From contig DCDF01000090.1 in the NCBI GenBank assembly GCA_002316295.1, positions 1 through 30,219 on the forward strand: DNA of 30,219 nt, in the 5' to 3' direction. This document shows positions 7,975-15,511 of the stretch, in pieces; the first letter of the stretch is position 1, and the number at the start of each line of letters is the position of its first letter. The translations under genes were made by a program, and so were the position numbers. The notes under the pieces are model-generated. The model saw only the letters and a program-made list of their open reading frames with translations. It was not told the DNA's origin and ran no database searches. Origin of the DNA: Syntrophaceae bacterium UBA1062. Lineage in GTDB: Bacteria > Desulfobacterota > Desulfomonilia > UBA1062.

Positions 7975-9054
7975 TTATGTATGGGCGGTGCCGCGTACGA
8001 ACGGCGGCCGCGTCACCGATGCCCGTAAATGTTTTTCCCTCACGATCACTTCGACTTCATCCTTCTCCCCGACACTTTTGTCAAGATAGGCGAGCGCTAT
8101 CCCCGTGCCTAGAACCGGCGAGACGCTCCCCGATGTGACGACGCCCACCTGCTCACTGCCCTTGACGCATATGCATCCCTGCCTGGGGACGCCCCTGTCT
8201 CTGAGCACGAGTCCGCGCAGCCTCCGGGAGACACCGCTCGAAGATTGCTCTTTGAGCGCCTCTCTGCCGATGAACGAGGGCTTCTCGAGGTTCACCGCAA
8301 AGCTCAAGCCCGCCTCCAGGGGGGTTGTGGTCTCGTCGATATCGTTGCCGTGGAGAGGATAGCCCATCTCCAGTCTCAGGGTGTCTCTAGCCCCCAGCCC
8401 GCACGGGGCGGCCCCTTGTTCAACGAGGCTCGACCACAGGCCGGAGGCCTTCGCTGCCGGGAGAAAGATCTCGGTCCCGCCGGCCCCGGTGTAGCCGGTC
8501 TTTGATATCATGATATCACCGTAGTCTCTCGTGGCAAGGATCGTGAAGGTGAAGCTCTTCAGCGTATCCAGGTCGAGGCCGAGGACCGCCTTCATGATGC
8601 CGCCCGCATCCGGGCCCTGCAGGGCGATCAGCGCAGTTTCCGGGCTCCTGTCCTCGATGACCGCCCCTTCGCGGTTCTGCACGTTCATCCAGTCCAGATC
8701 GCGGGGGGTGTTGGACGCATTGACGCAAAGCATGTAGCGCTCTCCCGGCTCCACGCAGTAGATGGTGAGGTCGTCGATGATGCCGCCCCGTTCGTTGAGG
8801 AAAAAGCCGTAGAGCACACGGTGCTTCGGCATGGCGGCGATGTTCCTGGTGAGGACCCTCTCCAGGAAGGGCACGCACTCTTTTCCGCTCACCCATATTT
8901 CTCCCATGTGGCTGGCATCGAAGATCCCGGCCGAGTTCCTCGTGGCCAGATGCTCTTCCCGGATCCCGGTGTACCACACGGGCATCTCCCATCCATGAAA
9001 ATCCACGATCTTTGCGTTGAGCTTTTCATGCTCGTGATACAGGGGAGTTCTCAT
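7975..9054 (-). CDS. gcvT: Glycine cleavage system T protein (aminomethyltransferase)
   Basis: This enzyme moves the methylene group from aminomethyl-lipoyl-GcvH to tetrahydrofolate, releasing ammonia and 5,10-methylene-THF. Sequence landmarks are RTPLYHEHEKLNAKIVDFHGW at the N-terminus, FDASHMGEIWVSG, and the folate-binding-domain segment SKTGYTGAGGTEIFLPA, followed by the C-terminal beta-barrel with GIALAYLD. I prefer the ATG at 9052-9054 (MRTPLYHE), giving 359 residues, over a GTG 24 bases upstream. The family begins at this point, and an AAGGA/GGAG ribosome site lies just upstream. It follows folD and a possible 49-aa gene in the same transcript. FolD oxidises the methylene-THF that GcvT makes. 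Confidence 0.96.
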   Translation of the reverse strand: MRTPLYHEHEKLNAKIVDFHGWEMPVWYTGIREEHLATRNSAGIFDASHMGEIWVSGKECVPFLERVLTRNIAAMPKHRVLYGFFLNERGGIIDDLTIYCVEPGERYMLCVNASNTPRDLDWMNVQNREGAVIEDRSPETALIALQGPDAGGIMKAVLGLDLDTLKSFTFTILATRDYGDIMISKTGYTGAGGTEIFLPAAKASGLWSSLVEQGAAPCGLGARDTLRLEMGYPLHGNDIDETTTPLEAGLSFAVNLEKPSFIGREALKEQSSSGVSRRLRGLVLRDRGVPRQGCICVKGSEQVGVVTSGSVSPVLGTGIALAYLDKSVGEKDEVEVIVREKHLRASVTRPPFVRGTAHT

Positions 9055-9074
9055 CGCTCTCCGTCCTTTCTTTG

Positions 9075-9224
9075 TCACCGATCATTTTCGAGGCTGTACA
9101 GCGCCCCCTGCGGCGGGGTCTGCTCGCGCACGGCGAACGCTTCCCTGCCACAGGGGCAGACCTCCCGCCCCGCCGGTTCCATGCGGCCTTGAAAAAAGCG
9201 CCTGAGGAAAGTATCAGGAAACAC
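9075..9224 (-). CDS. Possible small CPC-motif protein (49 aa), hypothetical
   Basis: A 49-residue frame fills the gap between folD and gcvT. It starts with GTG inside the last codons of folD, has AAGG a few bases upstream, and ends with a TGA just before gcvT. It contains a cysteine pair in REVCPCGREAF (C23, C25), and its third codon positions in the second half are mostly G or C, like its neighbours. I do not recognise the family. The CPC pair could bind metal or be redox active, but that is speculation. The ribosome site is close to the start and ATG at codon 15 is an alternative start. It may also be a non-coding spacer that happens to be open. Confidence 0.35.
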   Translation of the reverse strand: MFPDTFLRRFFQGRMEPAGREVCPCGREAFAVREQTPPQGALYSLENDR

Positions 9225-10062
9225 GGGCCCTTGCTGCAATAAGGGTGTTGTCCAGCAGCATGGTGATCGTCATGGGCCCCACACCTCCGGGCACCGGAGT
9301 GATCAGCGAGGCGCGCCTTTTGGCCCCCTCGAACTCCACGTCACCCTTGAGCCCTGCTTCGGTGCGGTTCATGCCTACATCTATCACCACCGCACCCTCC
9401 TTTATCCACTCGCCCCGGATGAATTCAGGCCTGCCGATGGCCGCCACCACGATGTCGGCCGACGCCACCTTTCTGTCGAGGTTCAGGGTGCGCGAGTGGC
9501 AGATGGTGATCGTCGCGTGCCTCATCATGAGCAGGAGCGCCGCGGGCTTGCCCACGATGTTGCTCCTGCCGATGATCACGGCGTCCTTTCCCTTGGGGTC
9601 GATCCCGTGCTCGTCGAGCATGTACATGATCCCCCGGGGCGTGCACGGGACCAGGGTAGGCTCTCCCATGAGCAGCCTGCCCATGCTGTAGGGATGGAAA
9701 CCATCTACGTCCTTCGCAGGGTCGATCCTCAGCAGCACCTCCCGCTCCTGAAGGTGGGAGGGCAGGGGGAGCTGGACGAGGATGCCGTCCACGGCATCGT
9801 CGGCGTTGAGCGTGTCGATCAGCGCCAGGAGCTCTTTCTGTGTCGTGCTCTCCGGCAGAAGATGCTCGAACGATCGGATGCCGCACTGCTCGCAGCCGGC
9901 CTTCTTGTTTCTCACATAGATGGCGGAGGCGGGGTCCTGCCCCACGAGCACCACCGCCAGGCCGGGAGGCCTGCCGTGGGCGCGCGAGAATTCACCCGCC
10001 TGCCGTGATATTTCCTCGCGCTTTTTGCGCGAAAGCTCTTTTCCGTCGATAATGATACCCAC
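9214..10062 (-). CDS. folD: Bifunctional methylene-THF dehydrogenase / methenyl-THF cyclohydrolase
   Basis: FolD interconverts 5,10-methylene-THF, methenyl-THF and 10-formyl-THF using NAD(P). The 282-residue protein has the catalytic tyrosine-lysine pair in SAIYVRNKKAG (Y49, K53), the folate-site VDGILVQLPLP and KDVDGFHP motifs, the Rossmann motif IIGRSNIVGKPAALLL, and the C-terminal TPVPGGVGPMTITML. All catalytic positions appear intact. The start is GTG with AAGGAG 6 bases upstream, 18 bases after the unknown 354-aa gene. Being directly upstream of gcvT, it links glycine-derived methylene-THF to formate and purine C1 metabolism, and in a reductive pathway it would feed the reverse reaction. 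Confidence 0.98.
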   Translation of the reverse strand: MGIIIDGKELSRKKREEISRQAGEFSRAHGRPPGLAVVLVGQDPASAIYVRNKKAGCEQCGIRSFEHLLPESTTQKELLALIDTLNADDAVDGILVQLPLPSHLQEREVLLRIDPAKDVDGFHPYSMGRLLMGEPTLVPCTPRGIMYMLDEHGIDPKGKDAVIIGRSNIVGKPAALLLMMRHATITICHSRTLNLDRKVASADIVVAAIGRPEFIRGEWIKEGAVVIDVGMNRTEAGLKGDVEFEGAKRRASLITPVPGGVGPMTITMLLDNTLIAARARVS

Positions 10063-10080
10063 AGTTTTCTCCTTGTATCT

Positions 10081-11145
10081 CTACGTCTTGTAGACCCACT
10101 TCACAGGAAGAGGTCGGAAGCTCACCGCGTGCGGCATGGGCAGGATCAGCTCGATGTCCACAGCCAGCCAGCTGTAATCGGGCTTCAGGATCCTGAGCTT
10201 TCCGTCCGCGGGCGGGGCTCCCCATTCGGTGTGCTTATACGTCACGAACAGGATCACGTCAAAGAACTGCTCCGACTCCCCCAGGGCGTATCCCTGGCGG
10301 AAGCTTTCCTCGGTGAGGTTGTGGGCTTCGATCAGCTGCTTTGCGAGCTGCTTGTCGAACTGGATGACCGCATATCGGCCCACGCCCTTCTCCGAATACC
10401 GGGTGAGCGTCTTGGTCTCCGAGCTGGATACGTACACGGTGGCAAGGCCGGTTACGGACTTGAGGTACTGGGCGGCGATCAGGGCGGCGGACCTGCGCCC
10501 GCCCGTCGCCTGGTGGTGGCATCCGTAGTACTCGAAGAGCTTCTGCTGGAGTATCTCCGCGTAGCGCTCCCCCTTTTCGTAGAGGCTCTTGGAGACGTAG
10601 CGCAGCTCCTTTGCCAGGCTCTCGGCGGCCTCGGCGATCGGCCAGTCGACCTTGACGTGAAAGTGCGTCAGGGAGTAGCGGTTGCGTTTCTTGTAGCGGT
10701 TGTCCCGCTGGATCAGCAGGCAGTAGTCCACATCGATGAGCTGGTCTATGAGATCGAAAAAGGAATCTCTCTCGAAAAACCGGATCGTGGAGTAGAAAGG
10801 CCGGTGGAGCTTGATGTCGGGCACCAGGGAGATGGTGTCCTTGCGCACCCTGTTGGTGTCGGAGAACCTGAGGAACTTCTGGTGCGCCTCCTCGAGTGTG
10901 TCTTCGCAGAATATGATGAAGAAGGGGCGGGCTTCGGAGGATTCCTTGGAAAACTCCTTTTTTTTCGGCCTCAGCTCGCTGGAATCCACATACGGATAAG
11001 GGATCTTCTTTTCCAGGCACTTCCGGTACGGCGCCTCGAGGGCGATGGTCTTGAGCTTCCGCTCGAGTTCGTCCCGGAGAAACACGTAGATCGAACGCCG
11101 GATCTTTTCGGTATGTCCCAGTTCAAATCGAGATTTCTTTTCCAT
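10081..11145 (-). CDS. Hypothetical protein, 354 aa, unrecognised family
   Basis: The long frame has the codon usage of its neighbours and ends 18 bases before folD, so it is very likely a real gene of the same transcript. I do not recognise a family. The protein is soluble and strongly charged, with no signal peptide or membrane segment. Its N-terminal ~80 residues are rich in lysine and arginine (HTEKIRRSIYVFLRDELERK). The centre holds RDNRYKKRNRYSLTHFHVKVD, and a helical stretch around residues 175-215 ends in YYGCHHQATGGRRSAALIAA. The later part resembles alternating strands and helices (TGLATVYVSSSETKTLTRYS). There is no P-loop, DDE or HD signature. It lies directly after RNase P RNA and before folD, which says little about its role. 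Confidence 0.8.
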   Translation of the reverse strand: MEKKSRFELGHTEKIRRSIYVFLRDELERKLKTIALEAPYRKCLEKKIPYPYVDSSELRPKKKEFSKESSEARPFFIIFCEDTLEEAHQKFLRFSDTNRVRKDTISLVPDIKLHRPFYSTIRFFERDSFFDLIDQLIDVDYCLLIQRDNRYKKRNRYSLTHFHVKVDWPIAEAAESLAKELRYVSKSLYEKGERYAEILQQKLFEYYGCHHQATGGRRSAALIAAQYLKSVTGLATVYVSSSETKTLTRYSEKGVGRYAVIQFDKQLAKQLIEAHNLTEESFRQGYALGESEQFFDVILFVTYKHTEWGAPPADGKLRILKPDYSWLAVDIELILPMPHAVSFRPLPVKWVYKT

Positions 11146-11195
11146 TCAGAAAACGATACGCTCCATTATTTCCCATCAATCAATACAAAAAGAGG

Positions 11196-11580
11196 CATGA
11201 AGCAGTCCGTAAGCCGGGTTCTGTCTCCTGAGCCGGGTTGCCCCGGAACAGGTGGTGATCATTCATCTAGGGCTGCGGTTGCCCGCAGCCTCGAGCGACC
11301 TACCCAGGGGCGGGACGGGCAATCCCTTGACGTTAAGCCCCTCTTTTGGTCTTGCTCCGGATGGGGTTTGCCGAGCTTCCCCGGTCACCCGGGGAACTGG
11401 TGAGCTCTTACCTCGCCGTTTCACCCTTACTCTCCTTGAAAGGAGAGCGGTTTGTTTTCTGTGGCACTTTCCCTGGGGTCACCCCCGGTCGCCGTTAGCG
11501 ACCATCCTTGCCCTGTGGAGCCCGGACTTTCCTCTCGCGGCCGGTATCAACCGGACGCCAGCGATCACCTGTCCTGCTTC
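11196..11580 (-). ncRNA. rnpB: RNase P RNA (bacterial class A)
   Basis: Read on the minus strand, the segment contains the universally conserved RNase P core. The 5' end GAAGCAGG pairs with the 3' CTGCTTC to close helix P1 (7 bp). CR-I (GAGGAAAGTCCGGGCTCC) lies near 11,520-11,537, CACAGAAAACAAACCGC follows, and GGTAAGGGTGAAA-like sequence lies in the middle (here GTAAGGGTGAAACGGCGAGG). Near the 3' end are CCCTAGATGAATGATCACC and ACAGAACCCGGCTTA (CR-V and the P4 partner). The length of about 385 nt is normal for class A. The RNA is the catalytic subunit that trims tRNA 5' leaders. A run of five T residues (minus strand, 11,187-11,191) directly after P1 probably ends transcription. Confidence 0.97.
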
Positions 11581-11585
11581 AACCC

Positions 11586-11615
11586 TTGATAATCCTTACA
11601 AGATGGAGATGCCAA
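11586..11615 (-). promoter_or_regulatory. Sigma-70-type promoter of rnpB
   Basis: On the minus strand TTGGCA (five of six consensus bases) is separated by 18 bases from TATCAA (four of six). The expected start, about 6-7 bases downstream, coincides with the 5' end of RNase P RNA deduced from helix P1. The agreement of the two lines of evidence raises confidence. Confidence 0.6.
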
Positions 11616-11629
11616 ATTCAAGTATGAAA

Positions 11630-11658
11630 TGGGAAAAACCCAAAAATCCTGCTATGAT
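11630..11658 (+). promoter_or_regulatory. Candidate extended -10 promoter of nadE
   Basis: TG-C-TATGAT forms a good extended -10 element (TATGAT at 11,653-11,658). The -35 region 17 bases upstream (TGGGAA) is poor, as is common with extended -10 promoters. It is divergent from and close to the rnpB promoter and would give a leader of about 130 bases before nadE. Confidence 0.35.
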
Positions 11659-11792
11659 GATATCACTAAAGATGCATCGGCGAACGGATCGATTCATGAT
11701 CCGGGCTTTGCGGCCCGCATCCGGCGGCGGTATGACAGCCCCCGCCGGCAAGGCGCGGCCGTGCGGAGAAACGAAACAGGAGGATCATACTC

Positions 11793-13841
11793 GTGAAGAG
11801 CGGACGGGAATTCTTTGATATCTACCGGCACGGGTTTGCCAGGGTCGCTGCATGCATCCCGGAAGTCCGGGTGAGCGATCCGGTGTTCAACGCCGGGAAG
11901 ATCCTGGACCTCATCAGGCAGGCCCACGCCAGGAAGGCTGTCCTTGCAGTGTTTCCGGAGCTCTGTCTCTCGGCATACTCCAACGAAGACCTCTTCTTCC
12001 AGGAGGCACTTCTGTGCGAGGTGGAAGAGGCGATTTCCCGAATCCTGGAGGAGACGGCCGGGCTCGACATGATCATCGTTGCGGGCACGCCTCTGAAGGT
12101 GGAGGGCGGGCTGTACAACTGCGGGGTGGTCATGCACCGGGGCAGGATCGCGGGCATTGCGGTCAAGAGCTATCTGCCCAACTACCGCGAGTTTTATGAG
12201 GCGCGGCAGTTCAGGCCCGCCCGCGAGCTCCCCGCGGATGTCATTGATTTGTGCTCACAGACAGGCATTCCGATCGGCCCCGATCTCCTGTTCAGGGTTT
12301 CTTCCATGCCCGGGTTTACGCTCTTCGTGGAGATCTGCGAGGACGTCTTCTCTCCCGTTCCGCCGTCGAGCCGCGCCGCCCTGGCCGGGGCCACGGTCGT
12401 GGCGAACCTCTCCGCCTCCAACATCACCGCGGGCAAGGATGAATACCGCCATCTGCTGGCCGCGAGCCAGTCCGCCCGGTGCCTGTGCGCATATATCTAC
12501 ACCGCGGCCGGGTTCGGCGAATCCACCACCGACCTGGCATGGGACGGCCATGCCATCGTGTACGAGAACGGCAACCTGGTCTCCGAGTCGAAGCGTTTTT
12601 CCTGGGAGCCCCAGGTGGTGAGCGCGGACATCGACCTCGACCGTCTGGCCGGCGACCGCATCCGGATGACGAGCTTTCACGACACGCGGGCCCGTGAAGG
12701 AGCGGCCTTCCGGACTATCCCCCTGGACCTGGATCCGCCCGGGGGCAGGATCCTCCTGGAGCGCGAGATAGCCCGCTTTCCCTATGTGCCGGTTCAGGCG
12801 GACGTGAGGGACAAGCGCTGTTTCGAGGTCTACAACATCCAGGTGCAGGGGCTGGCCAAGCGGATGCAGTCCACGGGAGTCAGAAATCTCGTCATCGGGG
12901 TGTCGGGCGGCCTCGATTCGACCCATGCGCTCATCGTGTGCGCCAGGGCAATGGACGCGCTCGGTCTGCCCCGGACGAACATCAAGGCGTATACAATGCC
13001 CGGCTTCGCCACCTCGAAGAAGACCTACACCAACGCCCGGGACCTCATGGCCGCGCTCGAGGTGGAGGCAGGCGAGATCGACATCAGGCCGGGGGCGATG
13101 CGCATGATGGAGGACATCGGCCACCCGTATGCCCGGGGCGAGAAGGTCTACGACGTGACCTTCGAGAACGTGCAGGCCGGGCAGCGCACCGCGGTGCTGT
13201 TTCGTCTGGCGAACCTTCGGGACGCCCTGGTGGTGGGGACTGGGGACCTGAGCGAGCTCGCCCTGGGGTGGAGCACCTACGGGGTGGGCGATCATATGTC
13301 CCACTACAACGTCAATGCCAGCGTGCCCAAGACCCTGATTCAGTATGTGATCCGGTGGGTGGCCGACAGAGATCTCTTCGGTCCGGAGGCCTCCCGCTCG
13401 CTTCGAGACATCCTCTCCACCGAGATCAGCCCCGAGCTGGTGCCCGGGACTCACGAAGACGAGCCCGCCCAGTACACCGAGAAGGCGATCGGCCCCTACG
13501 AGCTCCAGGACTTCAACACCTTCTATATCACCCGCTACGGCTACCTGCCGTCGAAGGTCGCGTTCCTCTCCTGGACCGCCTGGCACGACCGCGAAGCCGG
13601 GTCGTGGCCCGACGTGCCGGAGGACGCCCGGCACGAGTACACCCTGAGCGAGATCAGGCACTGGCTTAAGGTGTTCGTCAGGCGGTTTTTCAAGCTCAGC
13701 CAGTACAAGCGGTCCTGCATCCCCAACGGCCCCAAGGTGGGCTCCGGCGGATCTCTCTCTCCGCGCGGCGACTACCGCGCGCCGAGCGACAGCGAAGACG
13801 CGCCCTGGATGAAGGACCTGGAGTCCATACCCGAGGAATGA
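11793..13841 (+). CDS. nadE: Glutamine-dependent NAD+ synthetase
   Basis: This 682-residue enzyme makes NAD from deamido-NAD, ATP and glutamine. The N-terminal nitrilase-type glutaminase domain (residues 1-~290) has the catalytic triad E56 (VFPELCLSAY), K125 (GIAVKSYLPN) and C182 (FVEICEDVFSP). The C-terminal synthetase domain has the PP-loop motif VIGVSGGLDSTHALIV near residue 368 and the later TGDLSELALGWSTYGVGDHM. The length and the long insertions match the Mycobacterium-type NadE of about 680 residues. The GTG start has AGGAGG 9 bases upstream. The gene is monocistronic, divergent from rnpB and convergent with the following tungstate-binding protein gene. Confidence 0.97.
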   Translation: MKSGREFFDIYRHGFARVAACIPEVRVSDPVFNAGKILDLIRQAHARKAVLAVFPELCLSAYSNEDLFFQEALLCEVEEAISRILEETAGLDMIIVAGTPLKVEGGLYNCGVVMHRGRIAGIAVKSYLPNYREFYEARQFRPARELPADVIDLCSQTGIPIGPDLLFRVSSMPGFTLFVEICEDVFSPVPPSSRAALAGATVVANLSASNITAGKDEYRHLLAASQSARCLCAYIYTAAGFGESTTDLAWDGHAIVYENGNLVSESKRFSWEPQVVSADIDLDRLAGDRIRMTSFHDTRAREGAAFRTIPLDLDPPGGRILLEREIARFPYVPVQADVRDKRCFEVYNIQVQGLAKRMQSTGVRNLVIGVSGGLDSTHALIVCARAMDALGLPRTNIKAYTMPGFATSKKTYTNARDLMAALEVEAGEIDIRPGAMRMMEDIGHPYARGEKVYDVTFENVQAGQRTAVLFRLANLRDALVVGTGDLSELALGWSTYGVGDHMSHYNVNASVPKTLIQYVIRWVADRDLFGPEASRSLRDILSTEISPELVPGTHEDEPAQYTEKAIGPYELQDFNTFYITRYGYLPSKVAFLSWTAWHDREAGSWPDVPEDARHEYTLSEIRHWLKVFVRRFFKLSQYKRSCIPNGPKVGSGGSLSPRGDYRAPSDSEDAPWMKDLESIPEE

Positions 13842-13901
13842 TCGCCCGAACGCGGCTCCACGGCAGGCCGTCCTCAGCCGTAATGCCGTGATTCGCAGGC
13901 A

Positions 13902-13926
13902 GCCGGAAGAGGCCGGCGCTTATTTT
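13902..13926 (+). terminator. Candidate terminator of nadE
   Basis: GCCGG and CCGGC arms enclose six bases and are followed by GCTTATTTT, about 60 bases after the nadE stop. The stem is short, and the element overlaps the end of the convergent gene. Confidence is limited. Confidence 0.35.
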
Positions 13927-14780
13927 ACGTACTGCTTTGCGTACTCGGCGTCGTTGTACATGGGCTCTCCGTAGAGTTCTTTGCCGTAGCTTCCGATGAT
14001 GCTCTGGCCATTTTCAGACACGAGGAAATCGATGAACTTCGCGGCATAGGGCTGGGAAACCCCATCACCCTCGGGACGGCAGAGCGCATGGTAGGTGTTG
14101 ATGAGCATCGGGTCTCCCCGGTAGATCACCTCGAGATTGCCGAGCTCGCCCTTGCTTTGCACCCATGTGCTGCTGTCGGTCATGAAGTAGCCCTGTTCAG
14201 CGTCTGCCCGTTTGAGGGTCGCCATCATGAAATCGTTTGTCACGATATACCAGTCGCCCGACGGCTCGATTCCCGCCTTTTTCCAGACATCCATCTCCTT
14301 TTTATGGGTGCCCGAATTGTCTCCCCGGGAGAAGAACTTCGCCCGTGCAGACACGATCCGCCGGTAGGCGTCTGCTGCGCTGGATGCCTTGGCTATTCCC
14401 GCTGGGTCGTCTTTGGGGCCGACGATATAGAACTCATTCGACCCGATGAGCGAACGCTTGGCAGCCCAGCCCTCAGAGACGGCCTTTTTCTCGTCGGCCG
14501 GAGCATGCACCATGATGAGATCGACCTTGTCTTCCTTGAGCATTTTCAGCGAATCCCCTGATCCGGCCTTTACCCAGTGTATGCTGGTGTCGTTCCCCTC
14601 GTTGAAGGCCTCGGCAAGCGCCTTTACCAGCCCCAACTCTCCGGGGCTGCCGGTAGCCAGAAAAACCGCGTTCGATCCGTCTCCGTACACCTCGGCGACC
14701 TCGACCTGCTGGGCATGCGCCAGGGAAAAGCCCATGATCAGTACCAGAAGCAGCGCTGTTCCACATCTCCTTATGTTCAT
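13920..14780 (-). CDS. TupA-like tungstate/molybdate-binding periplasmic protein
   Basis: This extracytoplasmic solute-binding protein of the tungstate/molybdate (TupA/WtpA-like) family has a signal peptide in the first ~22 residues (RRCGTALLLVLIMGFSLAHA). Family-typical segments follow: VDLIMVHAPADEKKAV, NEFYIVGPKDDPAGI, FFSRGDNSGTHKKEMDVW and GYFMTDSSTW. The S-R-G-D-x-S-G-T-H block is the TupA hallmark. I chose the ATG at 14,778-14,780, with GAGGAGG 8 bases upstream, giving 286 residues. A GTG three codons earlier sits on the ribosome site itself. No permease or ATPase gene lies beside it, so the rest of the transporter must be elsewhere, or the protein acts alone. Tungstate or molybdate would serve formate dehydrogenases and aldehyde oxidoreductases of an anaerobe. 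Confidence 0.85.
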   Translation of the reverse strand: MNIRRCGTALLLVLIMGFSLAHAQQVEVAEVYGDGSNAVFLATGSPGELGLVKALAEAFNEGNDTSIHWVKAGSGDSLKMLKEDKVDLIMVHAPADEKKAVSEGWAAKRSLIGSNEFYIVGPKDDPAGIAKASSAADAYRRIVSARAKFFSRGDNSGTHKKEMDVWKKAGIEPSGDWYIVTNDFMMATLKRADAEQGYFMTDSSTWVQSKGELGNLEVIYRGDPMLINTYHALCRPEGDGVSQPYAAKFIDFLVSENGQSIIGSYGKELYGEPMYNDAEYAKQYVK

Positions 14781-15117
14781 TTCCGACACCTCCTCCGTCA
14801 GTTTTTCATTCGATGCCCTGTTTTTGCTCCAGGTTGATACAATGAAGAAATAATTATTCGCATATACTATTCAAGTGTTTCACCGGCAGCCCGGACATGC
14901 TTCCGCAGAGAATCGCGGTATGAGAAAGAAAAACAGGCCCTCTGCGCCCGCCGGGATACCGGGGTGACGGCATGCTGGCTCCTTCCCGTTATCAGGGGCG
15001 CTCGAGATGCCCGCATGACCGACTGATGCGTTCAGATATGCTTGTAACTCAGATGAAAAAACATTACGCAAATATTGACTTCCTTCATGTCGTGCAGCCG
15101 GAGGGCGCGATGGGGTT

Positions 15118-15142
15118 TTCTCTGCCGGCTGCAGGCAGAGAA
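15118..15142. repeat. Perfect inverted repeat, 9-bp stem, 7-base loop
   Basis: TTCTCTGCC pairs exactly with GGCAGAGAA across the loop GGCTGCA. No T tract follows on either strand, so it is not an obvious terminator. It could be an RNA hairpin or an operator-like site. Confidence 0.6.
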
Positions 15143-15214
15143 GCTGTAATCAGGAAAATCGATACCAGGGTAGGAGGGCTTACCAGGCAGGAGCTCAAAG
15201 GAGACCCGTTGTTC

Positions 15215-15243
15215 GTCAGCCGGGCGAGCTTCTCCCGGCTGAC
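15215..15243. repeat. Perfect inverted repeat, 10-bp stem, 9-base loop
   Basis: GTCAGCCGGG pairs exactly with CCCGGCTGAC across CGAGCTTCT. The stem is GC-rich. No T tract adjoins it. It lies 72 bases from the other hairpin. Confidence 0.6.
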
Positions 15244-15511
15244 TCCCCCAATTGTTGACTCTACCGGTTTCCTGAAACGGAAGATGGAATGAACACTCAT
15301 ACCAGTCCTTGATGTGCGGATATCGTATTCGATCAGGTCGTTCTTCATCGATATTCGTTCGATATTATCCTCGAGCTTCTTCACCAGACGGCCGCGTTAC
15401 CGCTCTGTCAGCATTCTGAACGTATTCGTGTGCGAACCGGAAAACGTCACCGGATATCCCCAACCCGTCAGTTAAAAAGTCAAGAGCGTCCCACTTGCCG
15501 TACCGGGTTTC

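Larger units (their letters stand above)
14781..15364. other. Intergenic region with no confident gene; two perfect hairpins
   Basis: I see no convincing gene. The first 100 bases are AT-rich and probably hold the promoter of the tungstate-binding protein gene, but no clear -35/-10 pair stands out. Short open frames exist on both strands (14,972-15,292 plus; 15,085-15,384 minus), with no family match and no good ribosome site. Two perfect inverted repeats lie inside, at 15,118-15,142 and 15,215-15,243; neither is followed by a T run. The region is probably a decayed remnant joined to the scar that follows. Confidence 0.5.

Noticed and set aside
9063..10080. Glycine riboswitch in front of the gcv genes
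   Set aside because: The gcv genes follow folD with a gap of only about 150 bases, and the leader before the upstream 354-aa gene is only about 50 bases; no tandem aptamer fits.
12255..13661. Long minus-strand open frame opposite nadE
   Set aside because: Antisense shadow of nadE, caused by GC-rich third positions; no domain resemblance.
14781..15000. Possible molybdenum-cofactor or tungstate riboswitch before the TupA-like gene
   Set aside because: GC-rich short stems are present but I could not match the conserved core of the known Moco RNA; covariance-model search (Infernal, Moco_RNA_motif) would decide.
14972..15292. 106-codon plus-strand open frame
   Set aside because: No recognisable family, no good ribosome site and a competing frame on the other strand; too weak to call a gene.
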